Shown here in pieces: positions 53,563 through 61,996 of a DNA stretch of 64,000 bases. The translations under genes and the position numbers were made by a program. Below the pieces are notes generated by a model. The model had not been told where the DNA came from and made no database searches. It was given only the letters and a program-made list of their open reading frames with translations. Source of the DNA: Palsa-965 sp044448685 (GTDB taxonomy: Bacteria; Bacteroidota; Bacteroidia; Palsa-965). The stretch is from NCBI GenBank assembly GCA_044448685.1, contig JBIOHC010000007.1, positions 40,009 to 104,008 on the forward strand. Reading direction: 5' to 3'. Positions within the stretch are counted from its first letter, which is position 1. The number at the start of each line of letters is the position of its first letter.

Positions 53563-54390
53563 TTACTTTGGCTTTTTAGTTCCTGTACTATCGGAGGGAT
53601 CTTTTATTTTTCCCTTATCGTTACTCAGGTACAGATCAATGGTACTTCCCGGACTTATCGTTCTGTCATCCCCTGCTGACGGCGACTGCCGGTAAATGAC
53701 AGCAGAAGCTGTATCATGCTTTGATTTTTGCTGGGCATCCCAGATAAAGGCTCCTTCGCTCAGGTTATTTTCATTCAGTCGCATCACGGCTTCTTTCACA
53801 CTCATTCCAACCAGGTTGGGCACTGCACCTGCCTGTCCGCCTCTGCCTTCTCCTATGGTAAGGATCAGTTCTGCCCCTCTTTCAACTTGAGAACCTTTGT
53901 GTATCTGCTTACCCTTATATTCAATTTCCAATACACAACCGTTGCAAATATTCGGTTTATGCTTCAAAGGCTTGCCTATTTTAAGTCCGTAACTCTCCAG
54001 CATCCTCACTGCCTGCCTCATTGACTTGTTTTCAAATTCAGGCATTGAAATCCGCGGAGGCATGACAGAAGTTACATACAAATAAACGGTCCTGCCTTCC
54101 TTCACAAATGAACCCTGCTCAGGGTCCTGCCTGATAACGACTCCTTTATCCATTTTAGTATCAAAAACAGAGTCAATAATCTGGTATTTTAGTTGCTTGT
54201 CCTTGATGAAAGCATCCAACTTATTCATTTTCAATCCACTGAAGCTAGGAACAGCTATTTTCTGACCATGCCTGGTATAGACTTCCAGAATTTTAAAAAC
54301 AAGCCAGAAAAGGAGGAGGAGTGAAACGATGGCTATTCCCAGATTGATCAGGAAAGCACGGCTTTTTAAGAATCCCAATATATTCTTCAT
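53563..54390 (-). CDS. PASTA-domain membrane protein
   Basis: 275 residues. A single N-terminal membrane segment (FLINLGIAIVSLLLLFWLVF) with a short cytoplasmic tail, then three PASTA domains (about 40-110, 111-185 and 186-262; cores KIAVPSFSGLKMNKLDAFIK, RISMPEFENKSMRQAVRMLE, GAVPNLVGMSVKEAVMRLNE). PASTA domains bind muropeptides or peptidoglycan. Position between ddl and the T9SS gene links it to cell-wall assembly. No kinase domain, unlike actinobacterial PknB. The C-terminal tail is Lys/Asp/Ser-rich. Confidence 0.9.
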   Translation of the reverse strand: MKNILGFLKSRAFLINLGIAIVSLLLLFWLVFKILEVYTRHGQKIAVPSFSGLKMNKLDAFIKDKQLKYQIIDSVFDTKMDKGVVIRQDPEQGSFVKEGRTVYLYVTSVMPPRISMPEFENKSMRQAVRMLESYGLKIGKPLKHKPNICNGCVLEIEYKGKQIHKGSQVERGAELILTIGEGRGGQAGAVPNLVGMSVKEAVMRLNENNLSEGAFIWDAQQKSKHDTASAVIYRQSPSAGDDRTISPGSTIDLYLSNDKGKIKDPSDSTGTKKPK

Positions 54391-54410
54391 CTTATTTCAG
54401 TCAATGGGGG

Positions 54411-54418
54411 CAAATATA
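54411..54418 (-). promoter_or_regulatory. -7-like promoter box for the PASTA gene
   Basis: Minus-strand TATATTTG, full TAnnTTTG match, 20 nt before the PASTA ATG, in the spacer after ddl. No -33 seen. Confidence 0.4.
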
Positions 54419-54450
54419 TCTTAATTTTTCCGAGCCTTATACATTGCCAG

Positions 54451-57156
54451 TCAGCTTCCGCTCTGTTTCTCCGCTCTCACTCTTTTTTTGATCAAACCTG
54501 CTTCCAGGATCTGATCAATGAACTCATAGGGTTTATAGTGGTTCAGTGCGGCCTGATGGAAGATACAGGTGGCAGGAGTCATACCAGGCAGGGAATTCAC
54601 TTCTATAAAAATCACTTCTGCGCGGGCTTTGTCGAAAATACGAACAAAGGCATCGATGCGGCAATAACCTTTTACACCCAGCAAAGCTGCAGCTTTCCCC
54701 AGTTGTTCTTTTACCTGTGCAGATATGGCAGCCTGCTCGGCCTTATCCACGGCATAGCGGGCTGGGGTAATATTCTGACCCTGACCGGCCAGGAATTTCT
54801 CTTCCAGTGAAAGCACTTCCCCTTCCGAAAGGGCTTCACTGGCTTCGAATACTTCATAATCCTGTTTCCCGTTATTAGCGATATGACTCAGCATACCTCC
54901 AGTCACTTCCAGAAATTTAAGGGCTCCTTTCGGGGAAATAAGTTCTTCGACCAGGAAGGTTTTCTTTTGAGGAAACTCTTCCCTGGGTTTGATGTGTAAA
55001 ACAGCAGCAGCAGCAGCAGCCAGCAGCTCTGTCTTTCTGAATATCAATTCGGCGAAAGCATCGAGCTCTTCAAGGGTTTTTATCTTTTTCACTGCCGAGC
55101 TGCAACCGTCATCAACAGGCTTGGCAATAAAGGGCAGACCTATTTTCTTAGCAATTGTTGCTTTGATAGTTTCCTTTTTCTGTTTCCAGTCTTCTTCCGA
55201 TACCAGGAGGTGTTCGGCAACAAGGAGACCGTTCTTACGCAGGATTTCGTTCGTACGGAATTTATCAATCGTTATTTCCGAACTGCTTTTATCCGAACCG
55301 TTATAGGGAAGGCCGACAACTTCCAGTTTTTCCTGTATGGCTCCATCTTCACCCGGACGCCCATGCAGGGCAATAAAAACAATATCCACTTTCTGACTCA
55401 GTTCTTCATAAGTGATTCGCTTAGGGGTAACGAGCAGACCTGCATTGGAATAAAGTTCAGTGATGAAACGGCAACGGTTTATGATTTCCTGTACAACAGG
55501 ATGAATTGAATAATGTTCTATTTTTTCGCGTATATCATCCGCATTATCCTTAAGCAGTACATTAATGGGAACCTGGTAAAGCAGATGTTCCTGGTCGTTA
55601 CCTGTCAGAAATACGGGAACAGGTTCATACTTTACAGATGAGGCCAGTTTTTCATAAACATTCCTACCGCTCTCAACCGAGATATGACGTTCAGAAGAAT
55701 AACCTCCGAATACAACCGCCACTTTTTTCCGGTTTGTGGCGGCAGAACGGTCGAGCTGCATAAGCTTATCGAGCCTTATACAGAGGTTGTCATACGCTCC
55801 GCTATTCATCCCTGCCCGTTTACGTTCAAGGAGGGAAGTGCGGATAATATACGTCAGGAACTGGGATGGATTTAGCCCTATTTCAGCCGCCTGGTGAAAG
55901 AAAAAGGAAGAAGGCATCATACCCGAAGTGGTATTCGGGTCGTTCAGAAATACTTCCCCGCCTTCGTTAATAAATCCGTCTATACGAGCATATACATGAA
56001 AACTGAGTGCCTGAAAAAGCTTTTCACAAGCCTGTCTTATTTTATTGATTCCGGCATCCGTTAAATCAATCGGAGTTATTTTACGACTGAGGCCCGGAAG
56101 ATATTTGGAACGGTAATCGAATAATTCCTTCCCCTTCCTGATTTCAGTAGGAGGCAATGCAATGGGGTTACCCTGCTCATCCTGTATAACAATACAGGAG
56201 AATTCTTTTCCGGCAATGAATCCTTCCAGCAGTACCTGCGTCTCCCCGTCCAAGGATTCAATACATACAGACTTGTCCTTTGCAAGTTCCTTATCCAGGA
56301 ACTCAAGCAATGAAGCAGGCTGGAACAATTCAAGGTTTCCTATCCGAACCGGCATACCGATTCCTTCCCGAATATCGGCAAGGGTGCGAACCCATTCTGT
56401 TTTTTCAGCAAGTGCTTTATTGTTCCATTCCCCTGCATCTATATCACGTATAAAAAAACTTTTGTTGACAGCATTATAAAATTCATCTTCCGAAGCTTTG
56501 TTCAGAATACTGATACCAATGGAAGAACCCTGATGAGCCGATTTAACCACGAGGGGAAATCCTATCTCCTTACCTGCCTTTTCAAACAGTTGCCTGGAAG
56601 AGGCTTTGTTCCAATCGGCACGGTTCACGGTAAACCAGTTCGGACTTTGGAAACCTGCCTGAGTCATAAAGCGTTTCTGGATGGCTTTGTCCATACCCAG
56701 GGCCGAAGGCAATATTCCCGAACCAGAATAGGGTATGTGGAGGTATTCGAGCAGTCCCTGTATCCTTCCGTCTTCCCCATAAGCGCCGTGCAGACAGAGG
56801 AAGGCAAAATCCATATACAAGCCCAGGTCTGAAGCAGGAATCTTAGTTCCGATACGATCAAGAAGTGCATCCTGTTCCTTTGCTCCTAATTTACCAAGGT
56901 TCTCGGCATAAAGCTGGTAAGCTTCGTTACCCCTTGGGAGAAATTCAACAGGAGGATAAAAATCCCGGATACTGCCTTTGTAAACGAACTCCCAATTGAG
57001 GAGTACAAAATTCCCGAAGCTGTCTGCAAATACAGGAACTACCTCGAAGAGTGATTTATTGAGGTTATCGTAAACCGTACGGCCACCGGCAAAGGAGATT
57101 TCTCTTTCCTTGGAGGAGCCTCCGAACAGAATACCAATCTTGAGCTTGTCAGACAT
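54451..57156 (-). CDS. ddl: Tandem-fused D-alanine-D-alanine ligase
   Basis: 901 residues from ATG 57154-57156, about 2.7 times a normal Ddl. The first copy starts KIGILFGGSSKEREISFAGG and carries CLHGAYGEDGRIQGLLEYLH, GMDKAIQKRFM and a distal LNDPNTTSGMMPSSFFFHQA. The second starts near residue 478 (KKVAVVFGGYSSERHISVES) and carries IALHGRPGEDGAIQEKLEVV and EVNSLPGMTPATCIFHQAAL. Both keep the Glu/His/Gly motifs of the D-Ala and ATP sites, so both could be active. A poly-Ala stretch (minus-strand GCT repeat, 55002-55027) sits in the second half, and the last few codons lie in a dispersed repeat. Confidence 0.93.
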   Translation of the reverse strand: MSDKLKIGILFGGSSKEREISFAGGRTVYDNLNKSLFEVVPVFADSFGNFVLLNWEFVYKGSIRDFYPPVEFLPRGNEAYQLYAENLGKLGAKEQDALLDRIGTKIPASDLGLYMDFAFLCLHGAYGEDGRIQGLLEYLHIPYSGSGILPSALGMDKAIQKRFMTQAGFQSPNWFTVNRADWNKASSRQLFEKAGKEIGFPLVVKSAHQGSSIGISILNKASEDEFYNAVNKSFFIRDIDAGEWNNKALAEKTEWVRTLADIREGIGMPVRIGNLELFQPASLLEFLDKELAKDKSVCIESLDGETQVLLEGFIAGKEFSCIVIQDEQGNPIALPPTEIRKGKELFDYRSKYLPGLSRKITPIDLTDAGINKIRQACEKLFQALSFHVYARIDGFINEGGEVFLNDPNTTSGMMPSSFFFHQAAEIGLNPSQFLTYIIRTSLLERKRAGMNSGAYDNLCIRLDKLMQLDRSAATNRKKVAVVFGGYSSERHISVESGRNVYEKLASSVKYEPVPVFLTGNDQEHLLYQVPINVLLKDNADDIREKIEHYSIHPVVQEIINRCRFITELYSNAGLLVTPKRITYEELSQKVDIVFIALHGRPGEDGAIQEKLEVVGLPYNGSDKSSSEITIDKFRTNEILRKNGLLVAEHLLVSEEDWKQKKETIKATIAKKIGLPFIAKPVDDGCSSAVKKIKTLEELDAFAELIFRKTELLAAAAAAVLHIKPREEFPQKKTFLVEELISPKGALKFLEVTGGMLSHIANNGKQDYEVFEASEALSEGEVLSLEEKFLAGQGQNITPARYAVDKAEQAAISAQVKEQLGKAAALLGVKGYCRIDAFVRIFDKARAEVIFIEVNSLPGMTPATCIFHQAALNHYKPYEFIDQILEAGLIKKRVRAEKQSGS
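54457..54478. repeat. Dispersed repeat copy 3, inside the end of ddl
   Basis: CCGCTCTGTTTCTCCGCT as in the copies at 16924 and 17826. Here it lies within the coding frame: the minus strand gives Arg-Ala-Glu-Lys-Gln-Ser-Gly before the stop, so the repeat supplies the C-terminus of the ligase. Confidence 0.75.
55002..55027. repeat. CAG trinucleotide microsatellite in ddl
   Basis: Six CAG units followed by CAG-like CCAGCAG. On the coding (minus) strand this is poly-GCT and gives six consecutive Ala in the second ligase half. Such runs can change length by slippage without breaking the frame. Confidence 0.8.
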
Positions 57157-57173
57157 AGGGGTAATCAATCCTG

Positions 57174-57181
57174 CAAATTTA
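57174..57181 (-). promoter_or_regulatory. -7-like promoter box for ddl
   Basis: Minus-strand TAAATTTG, full TAnnTTTG match, 17 nt before the preferred ddl ATG. No -33 seen. Confidence 0.4.
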
Positions 57182-57234
57182 CGGATAAAGCCCGGGAAGG
57201 GAAAATGAAGGGAATCAAGTAATTAACGGACTTA

Positions 57235-57440
57235 TTAACGAGGCGACTCCAAGGCTATAATCCTTTTCAGATCATCACAAAGAACAGGAATATCAGTAGT
57301 GATTGTATTGAAAACAATATCATAATCTACCCCGAAGTAGTGATGAATAAGCCTGTCTCTCATGCGTGACATGTTTTTCCATTCCACAAGTGGGTATTTC
57401 TGTTTTATGTCTTCTCCCCACTCTTTTGGTGGCTTCTCCA
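57235..57440 (-). pseudogene. C-terminal fragment of a HepT/DUF86 toxin
   Basis: The minus frame ending at TAA 57235-57237 reads KQKYPLVEWKNMSRMRDRLI, then HHYFGVDYDIVFNTITTDIP and a short helical end. RDRLIHHYFGVD carries the R-x4-H-x-Y motif of HepT toxins (DUF86), which act with MntA-type partners. The N-terminal ~55 residues are missing: upstream is the end of rdgB with no plausible junction. No MntA gene is nearby. It is a remnant, not a full system. Confidence 0.8.
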
Positions 57441-57444
57441 GACT

Positions 57445-58024
57445 TTATGAAAGAGTCTTTAAGAAAGCCACCAACTTATTGACAGCCAATGCCCTGTGAC
57501 TCATCTTATTCTTCTCTTCCAGATTCATCTCTGCAAGTGTCTTTGTATATCCTTTGGGTACAAAAATGGGATCGTAGCCAAAGCCATCCTTCCCACGTTT
57601 CTCTGTTATAAGCTCCCCTTCCAGCACCCCTTCAAAACTCATCTTCAGGGTTGGGGTCAATAGCACAATAACAGTTTTGAAACAAGCCTCCCTGTTCGTC
57701 ACCCCTTCTAACTCCTTCAGTACTTTATCCATATTGGCATGAGCATCCTTTGCTTCACCTGCATAGCGGGGCCGAGAGCACCCCGGGTCTCCCATCCAGG
57801 GCCTTTATTTCAAGACCGGTATCATCGGCAAAACAAGATTTGCGATAGTTTCTGAATACATATTCTGCCTTCTGAAGGGCATTTCCTTCCAGAGTCGGAG
57901 CTGTTTCGGCTATTTCTTCGGTACAGCCAATATCTTCCAGGCTCAGCAAACGGATACCTGAGCCAATTAGCTCATTCACTTCTTTAAGCTTATTTTTGTT
58001 GGCAGTGGCGAAAACAAGTTCCAT
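57445..58024 (-). pseudogene. rdgB: XTP/dITP pyrophosphatase (RdgB/HAM1), frameshifted
   Basis: Two frames reconstruct one ~193-residue Ham1-family protein. The first (58024 to ~57770) reads ELVFATANKNKLKEVNELIG, ALQKAEYVF and FADDTGLEIKALDGRPGVLSA; the second (to 57445) goes on RYAGEAKDAHANMDKVLKEL, GKDGFGYDPIFVPKGYTKTL and SHRALAVNKLVAF. They meet in a GGGG run (57768-57771; CCCC in the gene) where dropping one base restores LSARYAGEAKDA. So there is a +1 in a homopolymer, either a real mutation or a sequencing error. The enzyme removes non-canonical purine triphosphates. Confidence 0.9.
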
Positions 58025-58048
58025 ATGTTCTGTTTAACCTGATCCTGT

Positions 58049-59275
58049 TTGAAAATTCTCTATATCACTTTTGACGGACTGACTGATCCTCTCGGACAAA
58101 GCCAGGTATTGCCTTATCTGAAAGAATTAGCCTCACAAAATTACCAAATCACCATTATAAGTTGTGAAAAGAAAGAGAAATTTTCAGCAGGAAAAGCCCT
58201 CATTGAATCGATTGTAGCAAAGGCCGGAATAAAGTGGATACCTGTACCATACTCCAACAGGATTCCCTTCATTTCTTCCTACCTCAATACGGTCCGTATG
58301 CGGAGCATGGCATTCCGGACAGTTGCTCAGGGTCAATTTAACATCGTTCATTGCCGCAGTTATCTTTCTGCGCTTATAGGGCTGAAACTCAGGAAAAAAT
58401 TCGGGCTGAAATTCATTTTTGATATGCGCGGATTCTGGGCTGATGAAAGAGTTGATGGAGGAATCTGGAAAAAAAACAATCCCATACACCGTATGGCTTA
58501 TGTTTACTTTAAGAAAAAAGAAAAACATTTTTTCTCTGATTCAGATCATATAATTTCCCTTACAGAAGCCGGCAAAAAGGAAATTACCCGCATCATGTCA
58601 GGAAGTGTCTGCGCCCCGGTAACCGTTATACCCTGTTGTGCAGATCTATCTCTGTTTAATGCCGGAGCTGTTGACGCGAAAGTGAAAGCAACAAAAACCA
58701 GGGAACTGGGAATTGAAAAAGGAGATTGGGTGCTTTCCTATCTGGGTTCCCTGGGTACCTGGTATAAGGCAGAGGAGATGCTTTCTTTTTATAAGATCCT
58801 GATCCGGCATTATCCCAATGTTAAATTTCTCATCCTTACTCCCGATAATCCTGAAATTATCCTGACCCTGGCCCGGAAGCTGGGATTGGATCCTGCACGG
58901 CTGCTTATCCGTTCGGCTGTCCGTTCAGAAGTCCCGGCATATCTTAGTTTATCCGTCTTGTCCATATTCTTTATCCAACCCTGCTACTCTAAAATTGCTT
59001 CCTCACCTACAAAACTGGCGGAGCTCCTTGGAATGGGCATACCGGTTATAACCAATGCAGGCATAGGTGATATGGAAGAACAGATCGAGGCAAGTCACGC
59101 CGGCCTGGTCATTAAATCGTTTACAAACGAGGAATATGAAAGAGCGATAGACCATATTCCCCAGCTCCTCGAACTGGATAAACAGGAGCTGAGACAGGCA
59201 GCTGAAAACTGTTTTTCGCTTACCCTCGGATCAAAACGTTATTCCACCGTCTATCAATCGCTCTGTTTGAATTAA
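58049..59275 (+). CDS. Glycosyltransferase family 4
   Basis: 408 residues, starting at TTG 58049 because MKILYITFDGLTDPLGQSQV needs this position and no ATG is near. GT-B fold: N-terminal domain with HCRSYLSALIGLKLRKKFGL; C-terminal donor domain with SYLGSLGTWYKAEEMLSF and the E-x7-E-like SPTKLAELLGMGIPVITNAG. Likely transfers a sugar in surface polysaccharide or lipooligosaccharide assembly. It is divergent from rdgB by only 24 nt and opens the right-hand glycan block. Confidence 0.85.
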   Translation: MKILYITFDGLTDPLGQSQVLPYLKELASQNYQITIISCEKKEKFSAGKALIESIVAKAGIKWIPVPYSNRIPFISSYLNTVRMRSMAFRTVAQGQFNIVHCRSYLSALIGLKLRKKFGLKFIFDMRGFWADERVDGGIWKKNNPIHRMAYVYFKKKEKHFFSDSDHIISLTEAGKKEITRIMSGSVCAPVTVIPCCADLSLFNAGAVDAKVKATKTRELGIEKGDWVLSYLGSLGTWYKAEEMLSFYKILIRHYPNVKFLILTPDNPEIILTLARKLGLDPARLLIRSAVRSEVPAYLSLSVLSIFFIQPCYSKIASSPTKLAELLGMGIPVITNAGIGDMEEQIEASHAGLVIKSFTNEEYERAIDHIPQLLELDKQELRQAAENCFSLTLGSKRYSTVYQSLCLN

Positions 59276-59454
59276 TACTGCTAAACTTTATATTATATGC
59301 TTATTGGGTTATGGTGAGGAAAACAATCCCTCTTTTATTAAAAAAATAACCTTCCGACGGCTTCTTGATCCGGATAATCATTAATTTTATTAGAGAATTT
59401 CTCCAAACACTCCGAGTTCGATAGTAAAGCCGGGTTCATCTGATAGCAGGATTT

Positions 59455-60387
59455 ATGTCCTTACTAAACCGTATTGTTTTTTCCGGCCTTAACTGGAATC
59501 TGAATGTAGTTATTGCAGAAAAAGGTTGTGATATTTTAGCACCTGATTTTCTGTCTGCCCCGGAACAGAAACTTTTTCTTCCCAAGGATTATTCCTGTGC
59601 CGACAATCACTGCCATACTATGTCCGATCCTTTTTTGTATGTGGAAAATGGCACCCTGTATATGTTATTTGAAAAGCAATGTGAAGGAGAAGCAGGGCAA
59701 ATCAATATGCTTCAAACAGATGATCTTATTAACTGGAAAGAAACAACGGTGCTCAAAGAGTCCTTTCATTTATCCTTTCCTTTTATATTCCGACATCAGG
59801 GAAAAACCTATCTCTTGCCGGAAACCTATTATTCCGATGAAGTAATGCTATATGAATTCGAACGGTTTCCGGATAAAATAAAAAAAGTAAAAACCTTGCT
59901 GAAAGGTCGTTTTGCCGATTCAATCATTTACTTCATAGATAACGTGGCCTATCTGTTTACAATGACGGAAAGCCATGAACAGCAGATTTATACCAGCCGT
60001 GATTTGCATGGCGAATGGACCTTGCACCCTCAAAGTCCTGCGACAACAGATCTTCGTTATTCCCGGAATGCAGGGGCCCTTTATGAATGCGGAGAAAAGC
60101 TGTACCGGATCGTTCAGGATGGATCGAATTATTACGGAGAAAAACTGCATGTGATGGAAATCACGGAACTGAATGAAACAACCTATTCCGAACAGCTTGT
60201 CCATGAAAATTTTATTTCCAAACGTTACCCCTGGAACTCCCTGGGAACCCATCACTACTGTCATCTGGAATTTAAAAACAAGGAGATTGTGGCGCTTGAT
60301 GGACTTGTTAACAGAAGATTGGGCCACAGAGCCTCTCTGTTCCTAAACAGGATAAATACCCGCCTGAAACGGGTCAGGAATACATGA
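59455..60387 (+). CDS. Beta-propeller protein, GH43-like fold, glycan block
   Basis: 310 residues. Repeated blade-like segments: DPFLYVENGTLYMLFEKQ, HLSFPFIFRHQGKTYLLPET, DSIIYFIDNVAYLFTMTES, AGALYECGEKLYRIVQDG. These D-P-F-L and F-P-F-I-F steps match five-bladed propeller domains of glycosidase-like proteins found next to glycosyltransferases. No catalytic assignment is possible. It overlaps the FkbM gene by 4 nt (ATGA), so the two are coupled. Confidence 0.65.
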   Translation: MSLLNRIVFSGLNWNLNVVIAEKGCDILAPDFLSAPEQKLFLPKDYSCADNHCHTMSDPFLYVENGTLYMLFEKQCEGEAGQINMLQTDDLINWKETTVLKESFHLSFPFIFRHQGKTYLLPETYYSDEVMLYEFERFPDKIKKVKTLLKGRFADSIIYFIDNVAYLFTMTESHEQQIYTSRDLHGEWTLHPQSPATTDLRYSRNAGALYECGEKLYRIVQDGSNYYGEKLHVMEITELNETTYSEQLVHENFISKRYPWNSLGTHHYCHLEFKNKEIVALDGLVNRRLGHRASLFLNRINTRLKRVRNT

Positions 60388-61316
60388 ATGCATTAAAGGT
60401 CCTGTATTCTAAATTACCCTTCAAACAACAGGTATTTACCCTGTTGCGTTACTTCTGGATACCCAAGCCTTCCCTTTACAGACATTTTCACTTCAAGGGG
60501 GTATTTACTGTTCCTGTCCATAAATCTGCATCTTTTAAAGTGAATCATTATGGTTTTCTCATTGAGAATGAGATTTTCTGGTCAGGGCTCACAGGAGGGT
60601 GGGAAAAGGAATCTCTGCGTCTATGGATAAAGCTTTGCCAAAATGCAACAGTTGTATTTGATATTGGCGCCAATACAGGCATTTACTCATTAATTTCCAA
60701 AGCCGTTAATAGAAACGCCGTTGTTTATGCGCTGGAACCGGTACAACGGGTATTTAAGAAACTTGCAGAAAACAACAGCTTGAATAATTATGATATAAAA
60801 TGCATCCAGGCAGCTGCATCCAATTCAGAGGGTACAGCCCTTATTTACGACACGTATGAGGAACATACCTATTCAGTGACTATTAATAAAAATCTAAACG
60901 AGGAGGCAGTCAAAGTATTTACTTCTGAAATTGACACACTAACTCTGGATGGCTTAATTGAAAGGGAAAATTTAACCAGGCTGGATCTGATTAAAATCGA
61001 TGTTGAAACCCATGAGGCCGAAGTTATGGAAGGGTTCAGGAAACATTTAGCCCTTTATAAACCCACCATTTTAATCGAAATCCTGACTGATGAAGTTGGT
61101 AAAAAAGTTCAGCAGATTGTTCACGGGCTGGGTTACCTCTATTTTACAATACATGAAGAACACGGGGTGAGGCAGGTTGAGCAGATCAGCCACAGTCTTA
61201 CGACTAACTTCAATTTCTTAATCTGCAGCAGGTCTGTAGCAGTGGATCTTGGAATTATGAAGGGAGCCGCCTGCACCACAGCTTCTGAAGTCCAAACCTA
61301 TACTCCTGTTCTATAA
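60384..61316 (+). CDS. FkbM-family methyltransferase
   Basis: 310 residues. SAM-binding motif VVFDIGANTGIYSLISKAVN, then YALEPVQRVFKKLAENNSLN and DGLIERENLTRLDLIKIDVE, ending EAEVMEGFRKHLALYKPTIL-type segment; these are FkbM hallmarks. Probably O-methylates a sugar of the surface glycan. The gene overlaps the previous one by 4 nt. Its last 62 nt overlap the convergent methyltransferase gene, so the C-terminal ~20 residues are non-family-like. Confidence 0.88.
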   Translation: MNALKVLYSKLPFKQQVFTLLRYFWIPKPSLYRHFHFKGVFTVPVHKSASFKVNHYGFLIENEIFWSGLTGGWEKESLRLWIKLCQNATVVFDIGANTGIYSLISKAVNRNAVVYALEPVQRVFKKLAENNSLNNYDIKCIQAAASNSEGTALIYDTYEEHTYSVTINKNLNEEAVKVFTSEIDTLTLDGLIERENLTRLDLIKIDVETHEAEVMEGFRKHLALYKPTILIEILTDEVGKKVQQIVHGLGYLYFTIHEEHGVRQVEQISHSLTTNFNFLICSRSVAVDLGIMKGAACTTASEVQTYTPVL

Positions 61317-61974
61317 TTTCCATCCCGGATGTTTCGATGAGTTTATTCAGCTCCAATCGGTCCCATTCGGAAACATGATCATCATCGGTGTAAATGAGCG
61401 TTTCGTTCATTGCCTGACGATAGTGATTTAAGATTGTCTTGTCAAAATCCGGCACCTCTATATATATATGATTAAAGGCAGGTGCAAATTCAAGCAGAAA
61501 CTCCTTGGGATTATCCAGATGTTCAAGAATATGGGACAGAATAAGCACATCAAATGTACCCTGCTGTGTTTTCAAAAATGTTCTGGCATCGGCATGGTAA
61601 AAATGCAGGTTGTTTCTTTTGAATTTCCCGGAAGCAATCTGTATAGCTCCGGCATTGTGATCTATCCCAATTACCTCTGATGCTTTGCTCGCCACATAGT
61701 CTGTCACTTCACCAAGGTTGCAGCCTATATCCAGAACACGATCCGAAGTGGAAATATGCTTCAGTATATATTCTTTCCCCAAATATCTGCACGGGTGCTT
61801 TTCCGGATCATAGACATAGAGAGACTCTTCATGAGCAAGGCGCTCGAAAATCCACTCCAGCCTCAGAAACAACTTATGTTTAAAAGCATGACTGAATGGC
61901 ATAACCTTATTGAGTCTGTAACTAAATGTTAAGAGCCAGTTACGTGGCTTTGCCCTGCTGAGTTTTATGCCCAT
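61255..61974 (-). CDS. Class I SAM-dependent methyltransferase
   Basis: 239 residues. Motif I VLDIGCNLGEVTDYVASKAS, then VIGIDHNAGAIQIASGKFKR and DVLILSHILEHLDNPKEFLL (motif around LEHL). This is the UbiE/Methyltransf_11/23 fold often present in glycan clusters. It lies 22 nt downstream of asnB on the same strand and convergently overlaps the FkbM gene by 62 nt. Confidence 0.85.
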   Translation of the reverse strand: MGIKLSRAKPRNWLLTFSYRLNKVMPFSHAFKHKLFLRLEWIFERLAHEESLYVYDPEKHPCRYLGKEYILKHISTSDRVLDIGCNLGEVTDYVASKASEVIGIDHNAGAIQIASGKFKRNNLHFYHADARTFLKTQQGTFDVLILSHILEHLDNPKEFLLEFAPAFNHIYIEVPDFDKTILNHYRQAMNETLIYTDDDHVSEWDRLELNKLIETSGMEIIEQEYRFGLQKLWCRRLPS

Positions 61975-61996
61975 TTGTTCTGTTTCCTAAATTGAA

